Below, piece by piece: positions 16,738 to 25,234 of a stretch of 64,000 nucleotides of DNA. Each line of letters begins with the position of its first letter. The stretch's first letter is position 1. The notes beneath the pieces are model-generated. The model made no database searches and had not been told where the DNA came from. It saw nothing but the letters and a program-made list of their open reading frames with translations. The DNA is from Bacillus sp. FJAT-29814 (GTDB taxonomy: Bacteria > Bacillota > Bacilli > Bacillales > Cytobacillaceae), in NCBI RefSeq assembly GCF_001510715.1, contig NZ_LMTJ01000004.1, positions 248,001 to 312,000 on the forward strand, in the 5' to 3' direction. A program made the translations under genes and the position numbers.

Positions 16738-17580
16738 ATGAGGATTAAGAAGGTAATGACGATTGCCGGTTCCGATACAAGCGGCGGCGCCGGGATTCAG
16801 GCTGATTTAAAGACTTTTCAAGAGCTTGGCGTTTATGGCATGAACGCCCTGACTACGATTGTGACAATGGACCCAAAAAACAATTGGTCACACAGTGTGT
16901 TCCCAATTGATGTATCGATACTCCAAAAGCAGCTTGAAACCATCCTGTCTGTTGGCATCGACGCGATGAAAACAGGCATGCTTGGCACCGTGGAAATCAT
17001 TGAGTTAACCGCGAAAACAATCGATGAGAACAAACTCGAGCGTGTTGTGATTGATCCTGTTATGGTGTGTAAGGGCGAGGATGAGGTGCTCAATCCGGAA
17101 ACGGCGGATGCGATGCGAGAGCTGCTGTTGCCGCGCGCACTGGTTGTTACTCCGAACCTGTTTGAAGCCGGACAGCTTGCCGGAATGAAGACTCCGAAAA
17201 CTGTTGAAGAAATGAAACAGGCTGCTGTCAAAATCGTCGATTTAGGCGCAAAAAATGTCGTGATCAAGGGAGGCAGCAAGCTTCAGGCAGAAGAAAATTC
17301 CGTTGACCTTCTCTATGACGGGAAAGAATTCAGAATCTACGAAACGCCTAAGTTTACTACAACCTATACCCATGGCGCAGGTTGCACCCATTCATCAGCG
17401 ATTACGGCAGGACTGGCCAAAGGCCAATCGGTCTATGAGGCTGTGGAAGTTGCCAAAGAATTCGTCGCAGCAGCCATCTCTGAAGGCTTCCGCTTGAACG
17501 AGTACGTAGGCCCAACCTGGCATGGCGCGTACCGCAGCAGCAAGTCTGTTACCGAGTATTGTGAAGATTGCGAAGCATAA
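16738..17580 (+). CDS. pdxK: Pyridoxal/pyridoxamine kinase PdxK (ThiD-like ribokinase family)
   Basis: 280 aa. It phosphorylates vitamin B6 vitamers in the PLP salvage pathway. The start MTIAGSDTSGGAGIQADLKTF, the middle MVCKGEDEVL and the catalytic loop THGAGCTHSSAITAG fit the ThiD-like kinases; B. subtilis PdxK (YwdB) belongs to this subfamily. A role as hydroxymethylpyrimidine kinase cannot be excluded. The unusual C-terminal tail ends in EYCEDCEA. The ATG at 16738 follows AAGGAGG. It is followed by a strong terminator, so it is monocistronic. Confidence 0.82.
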   Translation: MRIKKVMTIAGSDTSGGAGIQADLKTFQELGVYGMNALTTIVTMDPKNNWSHSVFPIDVSILQKQLETILSVGIDAMKTGMLGTVEIIELTAKTIDENKLERVVIDPVMVCKGEDEVLNPETADAMRELLLPRALVVTPNLFEAGQLAGMKTPKTVEEMKQAAVKIVDLGAKNVVIKGGSKLQAEENSVDLLYDGKEFRIYETPKFTTTYTHGAGCTHSSAITAGLAKGQSVYEAVEVAKEFVAAAISEGFRLNEYVGPTWHGAYRSSKSVTEYCEDCEA

Positions 17581-17586
17581 CAAGAT

Positions 17587-17613
17587 GAGTCGGTCCGAAG
17601 GGCCGGCTCTTTT
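17587..17613 (+). terminator. Terminator after pdxK
   Basis: GAGTCGGTCC pairs with GGGCCGGCTC (10 bp with two G-U pairs), followed by TTTT. Confidence 0.85.
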
Positions 17614-17764
17614 ATGTGGAAAACAGGCGGAGCTTAGTGTATAAGTTTTTCAGGCACGATTTTAGCATTTTTTTACTTATTTTAGTATGATAAGTACATT
17701 ATTAATAAAATTAAAGCGAAACCTAAATTGCTTTTAACTTTATTGGAAGGGAAGGGAGTCAGGT

Positions 17765-18112
17765 TTGGAGTCTGTTGATATTAAAAAGGTTCAAGAAATC
17801 ATCAACCATTTTGCTGGCAAAGATGTCTACATCCATCTCGAAACGACGAATGGCGCCTACGCATCTCATCATAATCAACAATTCTTTTCGGCAGGAGCCT
17901 ACATCCGCAACGCTCTCGTCCGCTACGAATTGGGGAAAATCACCGGCAATGGTCCCTTTCGCGTCGGTCTAAAAATAGATCTTGGCTGGGTGTATGCCGA
18001 GGGAATTACCCATTATGAATTCGATGAGCTCGGCCGATTGCTGATGGCCGGCCATGACTATAACGGAAAGCTTGCGGTTGCGCTGGAAATCAGTGAGACA
18101 CCATTTGAATAA
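17765..18112 (+). CDS. yojF: YojF family protein (DUF1806)
   Basis: 115 aa. YojF is a small conserved Bacillus protein normally encoded directly before the bacillithiol deacetylase BshB2 (YojG). Recognisable stretches are DVYIHLETTNGAY, AYIRNALVRYE and WVYAEGITHYEFD. The start is TTG at 17765, 6 nt after AAGGGAG. Its biochemical role is not known to me. Here the pair is split by a 187-bp repeat element. Confidence 0.85.
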   Translation: MESVDIKKVQEIINHFAGKDVYIHLETTNGAYASHHNQQFFSAGAYIRNALVRYELGKITGNGPFRVGLKIDLGWVYAEGITHYEFDELGRLLMAGHDYNGKLAVALEISETPFE

Positions 18113-18113
18113 T

Positions 18114-18300
18114 AAAAGCGGAAGCGCCTCGGTCAGCCCCGACAAGCTTAAGACGTAACCCGCAGGACGGGCCTGCCCTCCGGAGGGGGACGGCTTAAGA
18201 CCTCGAGCTGTAACAATCATCGCTTTATCAAGCCATGATTGTTACAAGATACTCGAAGAAGCTTATTCGAGGATGAAAACTGGCTAGGCGCTGGAGCTGG
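18114..18300. repeat. Structured dispersed repeat (AAGCGGAAGCGCC ... GGCGCTGGAGCT)
   Basis: The ends are AAAAGCGGAAGCGCC (18114-18128) and AGGCGCTGGAGCTGG (18286-18300). The interior holds a perfect 12-bp stem TGTAACAATCAT/ATGATTGTTACA near 18210-18247, a CTCGAA/TTCGAG hairpin near 18252-18271, and paired CTTAAGAC motifs. The same two ends occur fused without the interior at 38553-38582. It resembles small non-coding repeats widespread in Bacillus. Confidence 0.7.
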
Positions 18301-18324
18301 ATAATAGAAAGGAGTGCATATTAT

Positions 18325-18996
18325 ATGGAAAAAGAACGTCATGTTCTCGTGGTCTTTCCGCACCCCGATGACGAAGCCTTTGGTGTATCCGGAACGATTG
18401 CCACCCATGTGAAAAACGGTACACCGGTGACCTACGCTTGTTTGACTCTCGGAGAAATGGGGCGCAATATGGGAAATCCCCCATTTACCAATCGGGAAAA
18501 TCTCCCGAAAATCCGCAAACAAGAATTGAAGGAAGCCGCAAGAGTGCTCGGCATCCATGACCTTCGCATGCTCGGATTCCGCGATAAAACCGTTGAATTT
18601 GAAGATGATGAAAAGCTATCAAACGTCATTTCTGGACTAATTGAGGAATTAAATCCATCTCTAGTCATCACGTTTTATCCAGGATATTCCGTGCATCCCG
18701 ACCATGAGGCCACCGGCGCGGCCGTCGTTCGTGCCGTCGGAAAAATGCCAAAGGCCGCACGGCCGAAACTGCACTGTGTCGCCTTTTCCAACGACTGCGT
18801 CGAAAAGCTTGGCGAGGCGGATATCATCAACAACATCAGCCCTGTTGCCGAAACAAAGCTTGCCGCAATTAAGGCCCATCGGTCACAAACGGAGACAATG
18901 TTCAAGGACATGGAAGAAAAACTCAAAAACCAGGACCCGCAAATCATGGTTTGGGTCAATAATGAACGGTTTTGGACATACAAATTTTCCGACTAA
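18325..18996 (+). CDS. bshB2: Bacillithiol biosynthesis deacetylase BshB2
   Basis: 223 aa, PIG-L/LmbE family zinc deacetylase. It removes acetyl from GlcNAc-malate in bacillithiol synthesis. The zinc motif HPDDEAFGVSGT (residues about 12-23) and the distal YPGYSVHPDHEATG histidines are present. The ATG follows AAAGGAGTG. It lies downstream of yojF with the repeat element between them, and ends at a two-way terminator shared with the fnr-like gene. Confidence 0.9.
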   Translation: MEKERHVLVVFPHPDDEAFGVSGTIATHVKNGTPVTYACLTLGEMGRNMGNPPFTNRENLPKIRKQELKEAARVLGIHDLRMLGFRDKTVEFEDDEKLSNVISGLIEELNPSLVITFYPGYSVHPDHEATGAAVVRAVGKMPKAARPKLHCVAFSNDCVEKLGEADIINNISPVAETKLAAIKAHRSQTETMFKDMEEKLKNQDPQIMVWVNNERFWTYKFSD

Positions 18997-19030
18997 TAGA
19001 AACATGCCATTTGGCGAATCTAGTAAAACA

Positions 19031-19090
19031 AAAAGGGGGCAGAACCCGCGTGCTTTGAGTACTTTCCAAGCATGTGGATTCTGGCCCCTT
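19031..19090. terminator. Bidirectional terminator between bshB2 and fnr
   Basis: AAAAGGGGGCAGAACCC pairs imperfectly with the GGATTCTGGCCCCTT side. The long stem has A-rich and T-rich flanks and separates two convergent genes. Confidence 0.65.
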
Positions 19091-19095
19091 CCTTA

Positions 19096-19839
19096 TTAAT
19101 AATCCCGCTGCATTAACGTGCAAAACTTGCACGTGTCGAGAATGATAATTTTTCTGGACCTGATTTCAATCATTTCTTCCTTTTTTAATCTCGAAAAAAC
19201 CCGGCTAACACTTTCCCGTGTTGTCCCGACAATTGTAGCAAATTCCTGAACCGTTAATGGAATTTCAATGCCCCACCTTTTGCCGTCCTGATTAAATTTC
19301 CTTCCCACCCGTTCAAGTGTGCGAACCGTTTTGGCATATACGTCCAACAGGGCGGTATCACGCAATTGCGAGGTCATATCGCGCAGCGCATCGCTCATAT
19401 AGCTGATCATTTGCATCGCCAGCTCGGGGTGCTGGGAGATTTCTTTTTCCAGATCCAGCTTATCCAAAAAGAATAGCGTTCCGGTTTCAAGCATTGTGGC
19501 TGTCGCCAGATAATATTCCTCCTTTTGCGTAAACAAACAAGCCTCGGCAAAGATGTCGCCTTTTTGTTTGACACAAACAATAATCTCGTTTCCGTTTTCA
19601 TCCTCTTTCGTCAGCTTTAGGGACCCAGATTGAACAAGGTAAACCCCTTTTGCCACCTCATCCTCGGAAATAATCCGCTCGCCCTTTCGAAGCTCCAAAA
19701 CCTGAATCCGCTGTTCAATAACACCAAGCAGCTTCGGCGATAAATCCTTGAAGATGACAATTTTCCGGAGCAGCTCTCTCTTGTTGGAATCTTGATAAAT
19801 AGCCAAATTCGGTTCCCTTACAAAGTTAATCCGACTCAT
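19096..19839 (-). CDS. fnr: Crp/Fnr family regulator (FNR-like)
   Basis: 247 aa. It has a cyclic-nucleotide-binding-like sensor domain (about residues 25-140), a long dimer helix and a winged-helix domain with LTVQEFATIVGTTRESVSRVF. The RE..SR pattern of the recognition helix fits binding to TGTGA half-sites like those found in this window. The C-terminus has DTCKFCTLMQRDY: a CxxC pair (C237, C240) where B. subtilis FNR has C227-x2-C230-x4-C235. The residue matching the third cysteine is arginine. The gene is divergent from nosC with FNR-like and ResD-like sites between, so it is a likely activator of the nos operon and of itself. Confidence 0.82.
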   Translation of the reverse strand: MSRINFVREPNLAIYQDSNKRELLRKIVIFKDLSPKLLGVIEQRIQVLELRKGERIISEDEVAKGVYLVQSGSLKLTKEDENGNEIIVCVKQKGDIFAEACLFTQKEEYYLATATMLETGTLFFLDKLDLEKEISQHPELAMQMISYMSDALRDMTSQLRDTALLDVYAKTVRTLERVGRKFNQDGKRWGIEIPLTVQEFATIVGTTRESVSRVFSRLKKEEMIEIRSRKIIILDTCKFCTLMQRDY

Positions 19840-19911
19840 GTTAACACCACCCCCCTTATTTTTAATAAACGCTAATTACCACCAATTGTAAATTGTTTTC
19901 CACTTATATGT

Positions 19912-19927
19912 AGTGACCTGATTCACA
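19912..19927. promoter_or_regulatory. FNR-like site upstream of fnr
   Basis: AGTGACCTGATTCACA matches AGTGA/TGTGA-N6-TCACA. Its centre is 80 bp before the fnr ATG, which suggests autoregulation. Confidence 0.6.
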
Positions 19928-19964
19928 ATCGCGTAATTTTCCACAGGGAAGCCTTCTCGACGAA

Positions 19965-20036
19965 GTTCACAAAACGTTCATTTTTAAAAAAAGCCTTATT
20001 TTACTAAGGTTTTAAAGCGCATTCACAAAACGTTCA
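19965..20036. promoter_or_regulatory. Two direct copies of TTCACAAAACGTTCA (ResD-like)
   Basis: TTCACAAAACGTTCA occurs at 19966-19980 and again at 20022-20036, 56 bp apart. The complement TTTTGTGAA(T/C) fits the ResD motif TTTGTGAAT known from B. subtilis fnr, nasD and hmp promoters. Each copy also carries GTTCA/TTCA units 11 bp apart. Confidence 0.5.
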
Positions 20037-20052
20037 AAAAAGCACAATTCCG

Positions 20053-20068
20053 AGTGATGCACATCACT
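20053..20068. promoter_or_regulatory. FNR-like site upstream of nosC
   Basis: AGTGATGCACATCACT is a perfect 16-bp palindrome of the (A/T)GTGA-N6-TCAC(A/T) class. Its centre is 72 bp before the nosC start. Confidence 0.65.
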
Positions 20069-20132
20069 ATTAATTTACCACCCCCGGTTTAGGATAAGGG
20101 TGTTGAATCGACATAAAGGAGGGGGAGAAACA

Positions 20133-20579
20133 TTGCAAAAAGCAATTATTAGCTTTGTAATCAGTCTGGTGCTCGGCTTCGGGCTCGGATATCTGGTATT
20201 TGATGTGGTAATGGGGGGCAGTGATGAGGCTGCTAAAGTCGCTCAAGCCGATAACAAGGAGACGCCAGCGGCCACAGAAGAAAGCACTGAATCCAAGGAG
20301 GACTCTGCTGCCACGACTTCTGCAAGCGACAATATCCTTAATCAAAAGGGCTGCTTGGGCTGCCATGCAGTCGAATCACTTGATCTAAAAGGTGGCGCAA
20401 CAGGTCCGGACCTTTCTAAAGCATTTGAAAACGTTGAAGGCAAGCATGGCAAGCCAATTGAAGAATTCTTGAAAGAACCAACATCAGCCGTTATGTCAAG
20501 TGTAATTGGCGGCAATCCGCTGACTGACGAAGAACGCACTCGGGTTGTAGATATGTTAAAACAAGCATCTGAAAAATAA
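20133..20579 (+). CDS. nosC: Membrane-anchored c-type cytochrome NosC
   Basis: 148 aa. An N-terminal hydrophobic anchor (IISFVISLVLGFGLGYLVFD) is followed by an acidic Ala/Glu/Ser-rich linker and a single-heme cytochrome c domain with CLGCH near residue 75. A possible axial Met lies in SAVMSSVIGG. It probably delivers electrons to NosZ. The start is TTG at 20133 because AAAGGAGGGGG lies just upstream; the longer reading from 20100 would begin before that ribosome site. It is first in the nos operon. Confidence 0.85.
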   Translation: MQKAIISFVISLVLGFGLGYLVFDVVMGGSDEAAKVAQADNKETPAATEESTESKEDSAATTSASDNILNQKGCLGCHAVESLDLKGGATGPDLSKAFENVEGKHGKPIEEFLKEPTSAVMSSVIGGNPLTDEERTRVVDMLKQASEK

Positions 20580-20603
20580 AATTCGTAAGGTGGTGTTAAT
20601 GGA

Positions 20604-22472
20604 ATGAAGAAATGGGTTCCAATCGCATCCGGGTTATTAGCCGGATTTGTGGCAGCGACAATAACATTTGCTGACTTCTCGTCGACTGCCAAAACAGAAA
20701 CCGCTTCCGCCAACAAAGGCGATGCCGAAAAGGTTTATGTTCCTTTTGGCAAAAAAGATGACTACTATTTATTCGCATCCGGCGGCCACTCCGGTCAAAT
20801 GTTTATTTATGGTGTGCCTTCAATGCGCCATATTCGTACCGTTCCGGTCTTCTCGCCGGATTCCGCAACAGGTTATGGCTTTGACGAACATTCCAAGAAA
20901 ATGATGGGTGATTATACGTGGGGCGACCTGCATCACCCGGCTTTCTCTGAGACAAACGGTGATTATGACGGTAAATGGATGTTCGCTACTGACGTCGGCA
21001 ACAGCCGTGCCGCAGTCATGGATTTAAAAACGTTTACTGTCAAAGACATTATTAAGGTTCCAAACACAAGCGGCCCACACTGTGCGGCATTTGTAACGGA
21101 AAATACCGAGTACATGTTCCTGCCGACACGCTTTGCTGTTCCAATTGGACAAAAGTACGAAGATCTTGATGATTACAGCACTAAATACCGCGGCGTCATG
21201 TCTGCTGTAACATTTGATGAGAAAAATGTAAAGCTGAACATTGACTATCAGGTTGCCCTACCGCCATGGTCCTATGACCTATCTGATGCCGGCAAGAAAA
21301 GTTCTGCCGACTGGGCCGTCATGACAACTTATAATACAGAAGAAGCAACAACCAACCTGGAAATCAACGCATCGCAGGCTGACCGTGACTATATTGTCCT
21401 GTTTAACTGGAAAGAGCTTGCGCAAATGGTCAAAGACGGAAACTATGAAGATGTCGATGGCCAAAAGATGATCTTCCCTGAAAAGCAAAAAGGCGGCATC
21501 TACTTGGTTCCTGTTGCCAAATCGCCGCACGGTGTTGACGTTACTCCAGACGGAAAGCATTTCATCGCTTCCGGCAAGCTTGCACCAGCGATGACCGTAT
21601 TCTCGTTTGAAAAAGCATTCAAAGCAGTTGAAAATAAGGACTTTTCTGGCGAACGTAATGGCATTCCGGTTTTAAAATATGAATCTGTCATGGAACGCGA
21701 AGTAAACCCAGAAAATGCACTTGGACCGCTTCATACTCAGTTTGACGATAAAGGCATGGCTTACACAACCATGTTCATTTCTTCAGAAATCGTAAAATGG
21801 AATCCAAAGACCGGCAAAACATTAGACCGCGTGCCTGTACAATATTCTCCAGGTCACTCTGTTGCCGCTGAAGGCGACACCGTTGCACCTGACGGAAAAT
21901 GGATTGTTGCTTTAAACAAAATTGCTAAAGACAGCTACTTGTCTGTCGGACCTTCTCACCCTGAATCGATGCAGTTAATCGACCTAAGCGGCAGTAAGAT
22001 GAAGGTCATCCAATCCGCTCCGGTTAACCCAGAGCCGCACTATGCGCAAATGATTAAGGCAGATAAAATCAAAACAATTGAAGTATATGATAAGGATCCA
22101 AACAATAAAGACGCCATCTACAAAAAAGATGACGCCAAGATTGTCCGCAACGGCAATAAAGTCGATGTGTACGGAATTGCGATGCGTTCGAAGTTTATTT
22201 TTGACGCTAAAGCAAAACGGCCTGACGTGATTGAAGTCAACGAGGGTGATGAGGTCACCATCCATCTGACCAACATCGACTTTGATGAAGACATCACCCA
22301 TGGCTTTGCGATTAACAGCTATGACATGAACATCGAAGTCCAGCCTGGACAAACCAATACGATCAAATTTACTGCTAATAAAGCCGGTACATTCCCGATT
22401 TACTGTACAAACTTCTGCTCGGCCTTGCACCAGGAAATGACCGGTTACTTCTTAGTCAAACCAAAGAATTAA
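20604..22472 (+). CDS. nosZ: Nitrous-oxide reductase, clade II (Sec-type)
   Basis: 622 aa. It reduces N2O to N2. The N-terminus is a plain Sec-like signal without twin arginine, the mark of clade II enzymes. The beta-propeller carries CuZ ligand segments such as DLHHPAFSE, GPHCAAF, KSPHGVDVTPDGKHF, GPLHTQF, SPGHSV and VGPSHPESM. The C-terminal cupredoxin domain has the CuA site C601-x3-C605-x3-H609-x2-M612 and an upstream THGFAINSYD. It lies 24 bp after nosC with the accessory genes behind it, so the operon looks complete for N2O respiration. The ATG follows GGTGGTG. Confidence 0.96.
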   Translation: MKKWVPIASGLLAGFVAATITFADFSSTAKTETASANKGDAEKVYVPFGKKDDYYLFASGGHSGQMFIYGVPSMRHIRTVPVFSPDSATGYGFDEHSKKMMGDYTWGDLHHPAFSETNGDYDGKWMFATDVGNSRAAVMDLKTFTVKDIIKVPNTSGPHCAAFVTENTEYMFLPTRFAVPIGQKYEDLDDYSTKYRGVMSAVTFDEKNVKLNIDYQVALPPWSYDLSDAGKKSSADWAVMTTYNTEEATTNLEINASQADRDYIVLFNWKELAQMVKDGNYEDVDGQKMIFPEKQKGGIYLVPVAKSPHGVDVTPDGKHFIASGKLAPAMTVFSFEKAFKAVENKDFSGERNGIPVLKYESVMEREVNPENALGPLHTQFDDKGMAYTTMFISSEIVKWNPKTGKTLDRVPVQYSPGHSVAAEGDTVAPDGKWIVALNKIAKDSYLSVGPSHPESMQLIDLSGSKMKVIQSAPVNPEPHYAQMIKADKIKTIEVYDKDPNNKDAIYKKDDAKIVRNGNKVDVYGIAMRSKFIFDAKAKRPDVIEVNEGDEVTIHLTNIDFDEDITHGFAINSYDMNIEVQPGQTNTIKFTANKAGTFPIYCTNFCSALHQEMTGYFLVKPKN

Positions 22473-22555
22473 AAACTATTAGCAGGTGGTGGGTATCAAT
22501 GTTTTATTGATACCCACAGTTATTTCAGTTTTTCACTATAAAAGGAGTGCTTAAG

Positions 22556-23137
22556 TTGAATGATAATAAGAAAGGATCGAAACTATCGCTTACTTCTTCA
22601 TTACTGATCGGACTTTCTGCTGTATTGATTGTGTTCTCGATGTTCTTCCCGTGGTGGAGGATGCTGTTTATTGCCCCACAATATCCGGAAGGGCTAAACA
22701 TCATTGTCTATCCAAACAAGCTGGAAGGCGAAATCGATATCATAAACGGGCTTAACCACTATATAGGAATGTCCAATTTCAGTGCAGAAAACTTCCCTGA
22801 GCTGGGCTACCTAATTTACATCATCGGCGGGTTGGCCGGCCTTACCTTAATCACTGCCTTGCTTCGCAATAAAAAAGTGCTTTACGGACTGATTGGGATG
22901 TTTACCATTGGCGGTGCGGCAGGCGTTTGGGACCTTTACGCAGCCCTAAAAAGATACGGCTCGAATCTTGACCCAAAGGCGCCGATTAAAATGGACCCAT
23001 TTGTACCGCCGATTATCGGTGAAAACACGGTGGCAAACTTCATCACCCATAGTATTTTGGGCACTGGCGTTTACTTTGTCATTGCTGCGTTTATTTTATT
23101 ACTGATTCCGTTATGGAAGGACAGAAAAGCAAAATGA
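22556..23137 (+). CDS. Membrane protein of clade II nos clusters (NosB-like)
   Basis: 193 aa with four predicted membrane helices (about residues 15-35, 80-100, 110-128 and 160-185) and an extracytoplasmic loop after FFPWWRMLF. A hydrophobic protein directly after nosZ is standard in clade II clusters, where it is called NosB. The TTG at 22556 is preferred over the GTG at 22547, which overlaps the AAAGGAG site. The last bases overlap nosD (ATGA). Its role is unknown; a link to quinol or maturation is only inference. Confidence 0.65.
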   Translation: MNDNKKGSKLSLTSSLLIGLSAVLIVFSMFFPWWRMLFIAPQYPEGLNIIVYPNKLEGEIDIINGLNHYIGMSNFSAENFPELGYLIYIIGGLAGLTLITALLRNKKVLYGLIGMFTIGGAAGVWDLYAALKRYGSNLDPKAPIKMDPFVPPIIGENTVANFITHSILGTGVYFVIAAFILLLIPLWKDRKAK

Positions 23138-24480
23138 AAAAACTGACGCTCCTATCTTTCATTTTTTCTCTCTTTTTTATCATGAAACCAGAGGAATATA
23201 TGGCAGCCGGTAACCTGCAGGCGACAATCGACTCCATGAAAGAGGGGGCGGTATTGAAGCTTGAAGATCAAACCTATGAAGGCAATATCGTCATTAACAA
23301 ACCGCTGACGATGATCGGCTCAAAGAACACCGTGATTAAAGGGGACGGGACCGGAAATGTGATTTCCGTTAAAGCCCCGAATGTGAAACTAAGCCATTTG
23401 ACCGTCACCCACGGCAGTATGGACCGTAATTCCGCCGAAGAGTACGCAGCGATTAAAATTTACAGTAACAATAATGTGGTAGAGCATGTGAAGATCACCG
23501 ACTCGTTTCACGGGATTTATTTAAGCCAGGCCCATCACAACAAAATTCAATATGCCGACATTCAAGGCCTGGGCAAGGGTGAAATAGCCGCCCAAGGCAA
23601 CGGACTTCACGTCTATTATGCGAACGACAACGTGCTCGCCCATAACACGATTGAAGGCACCCGCGACGGGATGTTCTTTGATTACGCCAACCGTAATAAA
23701 AGCCATGATAACAACATTAGTAACACCCGCTATGGACTGCATTACATGTATTCCGATGAAAATACGTTTAAACGCAATACCTTCACTATGAACCAGGGCG
23801 GCGCCGCGATTATGAATTCCAACGGCCTCACCCTCACAGACAATCAATTTATCGTCAATTACGGGAACCAATCTTTTGGCCTTTTACTTTTGCAAGCAAA
23901 TGAGAATCATATTCAAAACAATTTGTTTTACATGAACCAGCGCGGTTTGTACATTGACCAGGCGACACGGAACGTGATTCGCGGCAACCGCATTATCCAA
24001 AACGGCATCGGAATTGAGCTATGGGCCAGTTCCAACCAGCAAATTTTTACGCAAAACACGATTTCCGACAATACGATCCCTGCCGTCACCATCGGAGGTA
24101 CGGGCGAAACGAATGCCTGGAGCGAACACGGCAAGGGCAACGACTGGGGCTCCGCATTCCCGCTCACTGACCTCGACCAAAACGGCATCGGGGATTTTCC
24201 AATAACCTATCATTCCTCCCTCCATCAGCTGATTGAGGACCAGGAATTGACGAATTTCTTTTTAAAAAGTCCTGCTTTAAAAATCTATGAAAAAATCAAT
24301 TCATCATCTAACGAAGACGAAGTCATGTTTAACGATCCGCACCCGCTCGTACCGGATAAGGGCAGCCATACAGCGATTTGGCTGGCAGCGCTCGGCGTGC
24401 TCGCGGCGGTGATTTTTCTAAAGGGGAGAAAGCGCTATGCATTACATTTGGAAGGAATGGAAGGAAAACATAAGGGGTAA
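23134..24480 (+). CDS. nosD: NosD copper-site maturation protein
   Basis: 448 aa. It has a signal peptide, then a right-handed beta-helix of carbohydrate-binding/sugar-hydrolase repeats (many N-x-I/V-x-x-N turns such as NNVVEHVKITDSFHGIYLS and NGIGIELW). A C-terminal membrane helix (IWLAALGVLAAVIFL) with a basic tail anchors it. NosD works with NosFY in building the CuZ centre. The ATG at 23134 overlaps the previous stop (ATGA); a longer reading would lie inside that gene. It overlaps nosY by 44 bp. Confidence 0.9.
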   Translation: MKKLTLLSFIFSLFFIMKPEEYMAAGNLQATIDSMKEGAVLKLEDQTYEGNIVINKPLTMIGSKNTVIKGDGTGNVISVKAPNVKLSHLTVTHGSMDRNSAEEYAAIKIYSNNNVVEHVKITDSFHGIYLSQAHHNKIQYADIQGLGKGEIAAQGNGLHVYYANDNVLAHNTIEGTRDGMFFDYANRNKSHDNNISNTRYGLHYMYSDENTFKRNTFTMNQGGAAIMNSNGLTLTDNQFIVNYGNQSFGLLLLQANENHIQNNLFYMNQRGLYIDQATRNVIRGNRIIQNGIGIELWASSNQQIFTQNTISDNTIPAVTIGGTGETNAWSEHGKGNDWGSAFPLTDLDQNGIGDFPITYHSSLHQLIEDQELTNFFLKSPALKIYEKINSSSNEDEVMFNDPHPLVPDKGSHTAIWLAALGVLAAVIFLKGRKRYALHLEGMEGKHKG

Positions 24481-25234
24481 AGGGCTGTGGCTTTCGCTTA
24501 GCATTATTGTACTGATTTCCATCAGCATGCTGTTTAAGTCCGCCAGCCTGGCGTTCGATAAAGGCTTCTATATATTGCTGATTAACCTGTTCGACACCAT
24601 CATTTATTTTATTCCGATCCTGTGTCTGTTTATTGGGGCGTTCTCGATTTTTCAGGAAAAAGAACAAAAGACGCTGATCATGCTGCTGACAAAGCAGGAC
24701 AACTATCCAAGCTTTTTAGTAAAAAAGAGTCTCGGGCTTTATACGGTTGTGCTGACGCCACTTCTCGCCTGGTTCTTCCTTTACCTGATGCTGTTGAAAT
24801 TTCAGCTTCAGCTTGATTTCGGTGGCTATTTAATCTTTGTCATCAGCCTTTTGGTGATGGCGCTCGTGTTCCTGCAAATGGGCGCGGCCATCGGCAGCTT
24901 TGCCCGCTCGCGGATGCAAATTATTGGCTACACGATTTTCGTCTGGTTCTACTTCTTCTTCCTGCATGACTTTATCCTGCTATCACTGTTGCCGGACGTT
25001 ACCTATGAAAATGTAAAAATCTTTTCGCTTGTATACTTTTTAAATCCACTGCAGGCCGTACGGATGTTTTTGGAGACTGGCATGGGCGTCTACTCGTTCG
25101 GCCATATGTCACGGCTCTTGGAGGAGTTCATGTGGACGAAACCGGCGTTCTTTTTGGCAGGAAGCCTGCTCATCTGGCTTACAGTTTCCTTTCTGACTGC
25201 CGTACTGTTTAACCGGAAGGAGGGCTATGAATAA
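24437..25234 (+). CDS. nosY: NosY ABC transporter permease
   Basis: 265 aa, ABC-2 type with six membrane helices, including SLSIIVLISISMLF near the N-terminus and a C-terminal SLLIWLTVSFLTAVLF. It pairs with NosF and NosD to supply sulfur or a maturation factor for CuZ. It overlaps nosD at the start, and its stop is 1 bp from the nosF start (TAATG). Confidence 0.88.
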   Translation: MHYIWKEWKENIRGKGLWLSLSIIVLISISMLFKSASLAFDKGFYILLINLFDTIIYFIPILCLFIGAFSIFQEKEQKTLIMLLTKQDNYPSFLVKKSLGLYTVVLTPLLAWFFLYLMLLKFQLQLDFGGYLIFVISLLVMALVFLQMGAAIGSFARSRMQIIGYTIFVWFYFFFLHDFILLSLLPDVTYENVKIFSLVYFLNPLQAVRMFLETGMGVYSFGHMSRLLEEFMWTKPAFFLAGSLLIWLTVSFLTAVLFNRKEGYE

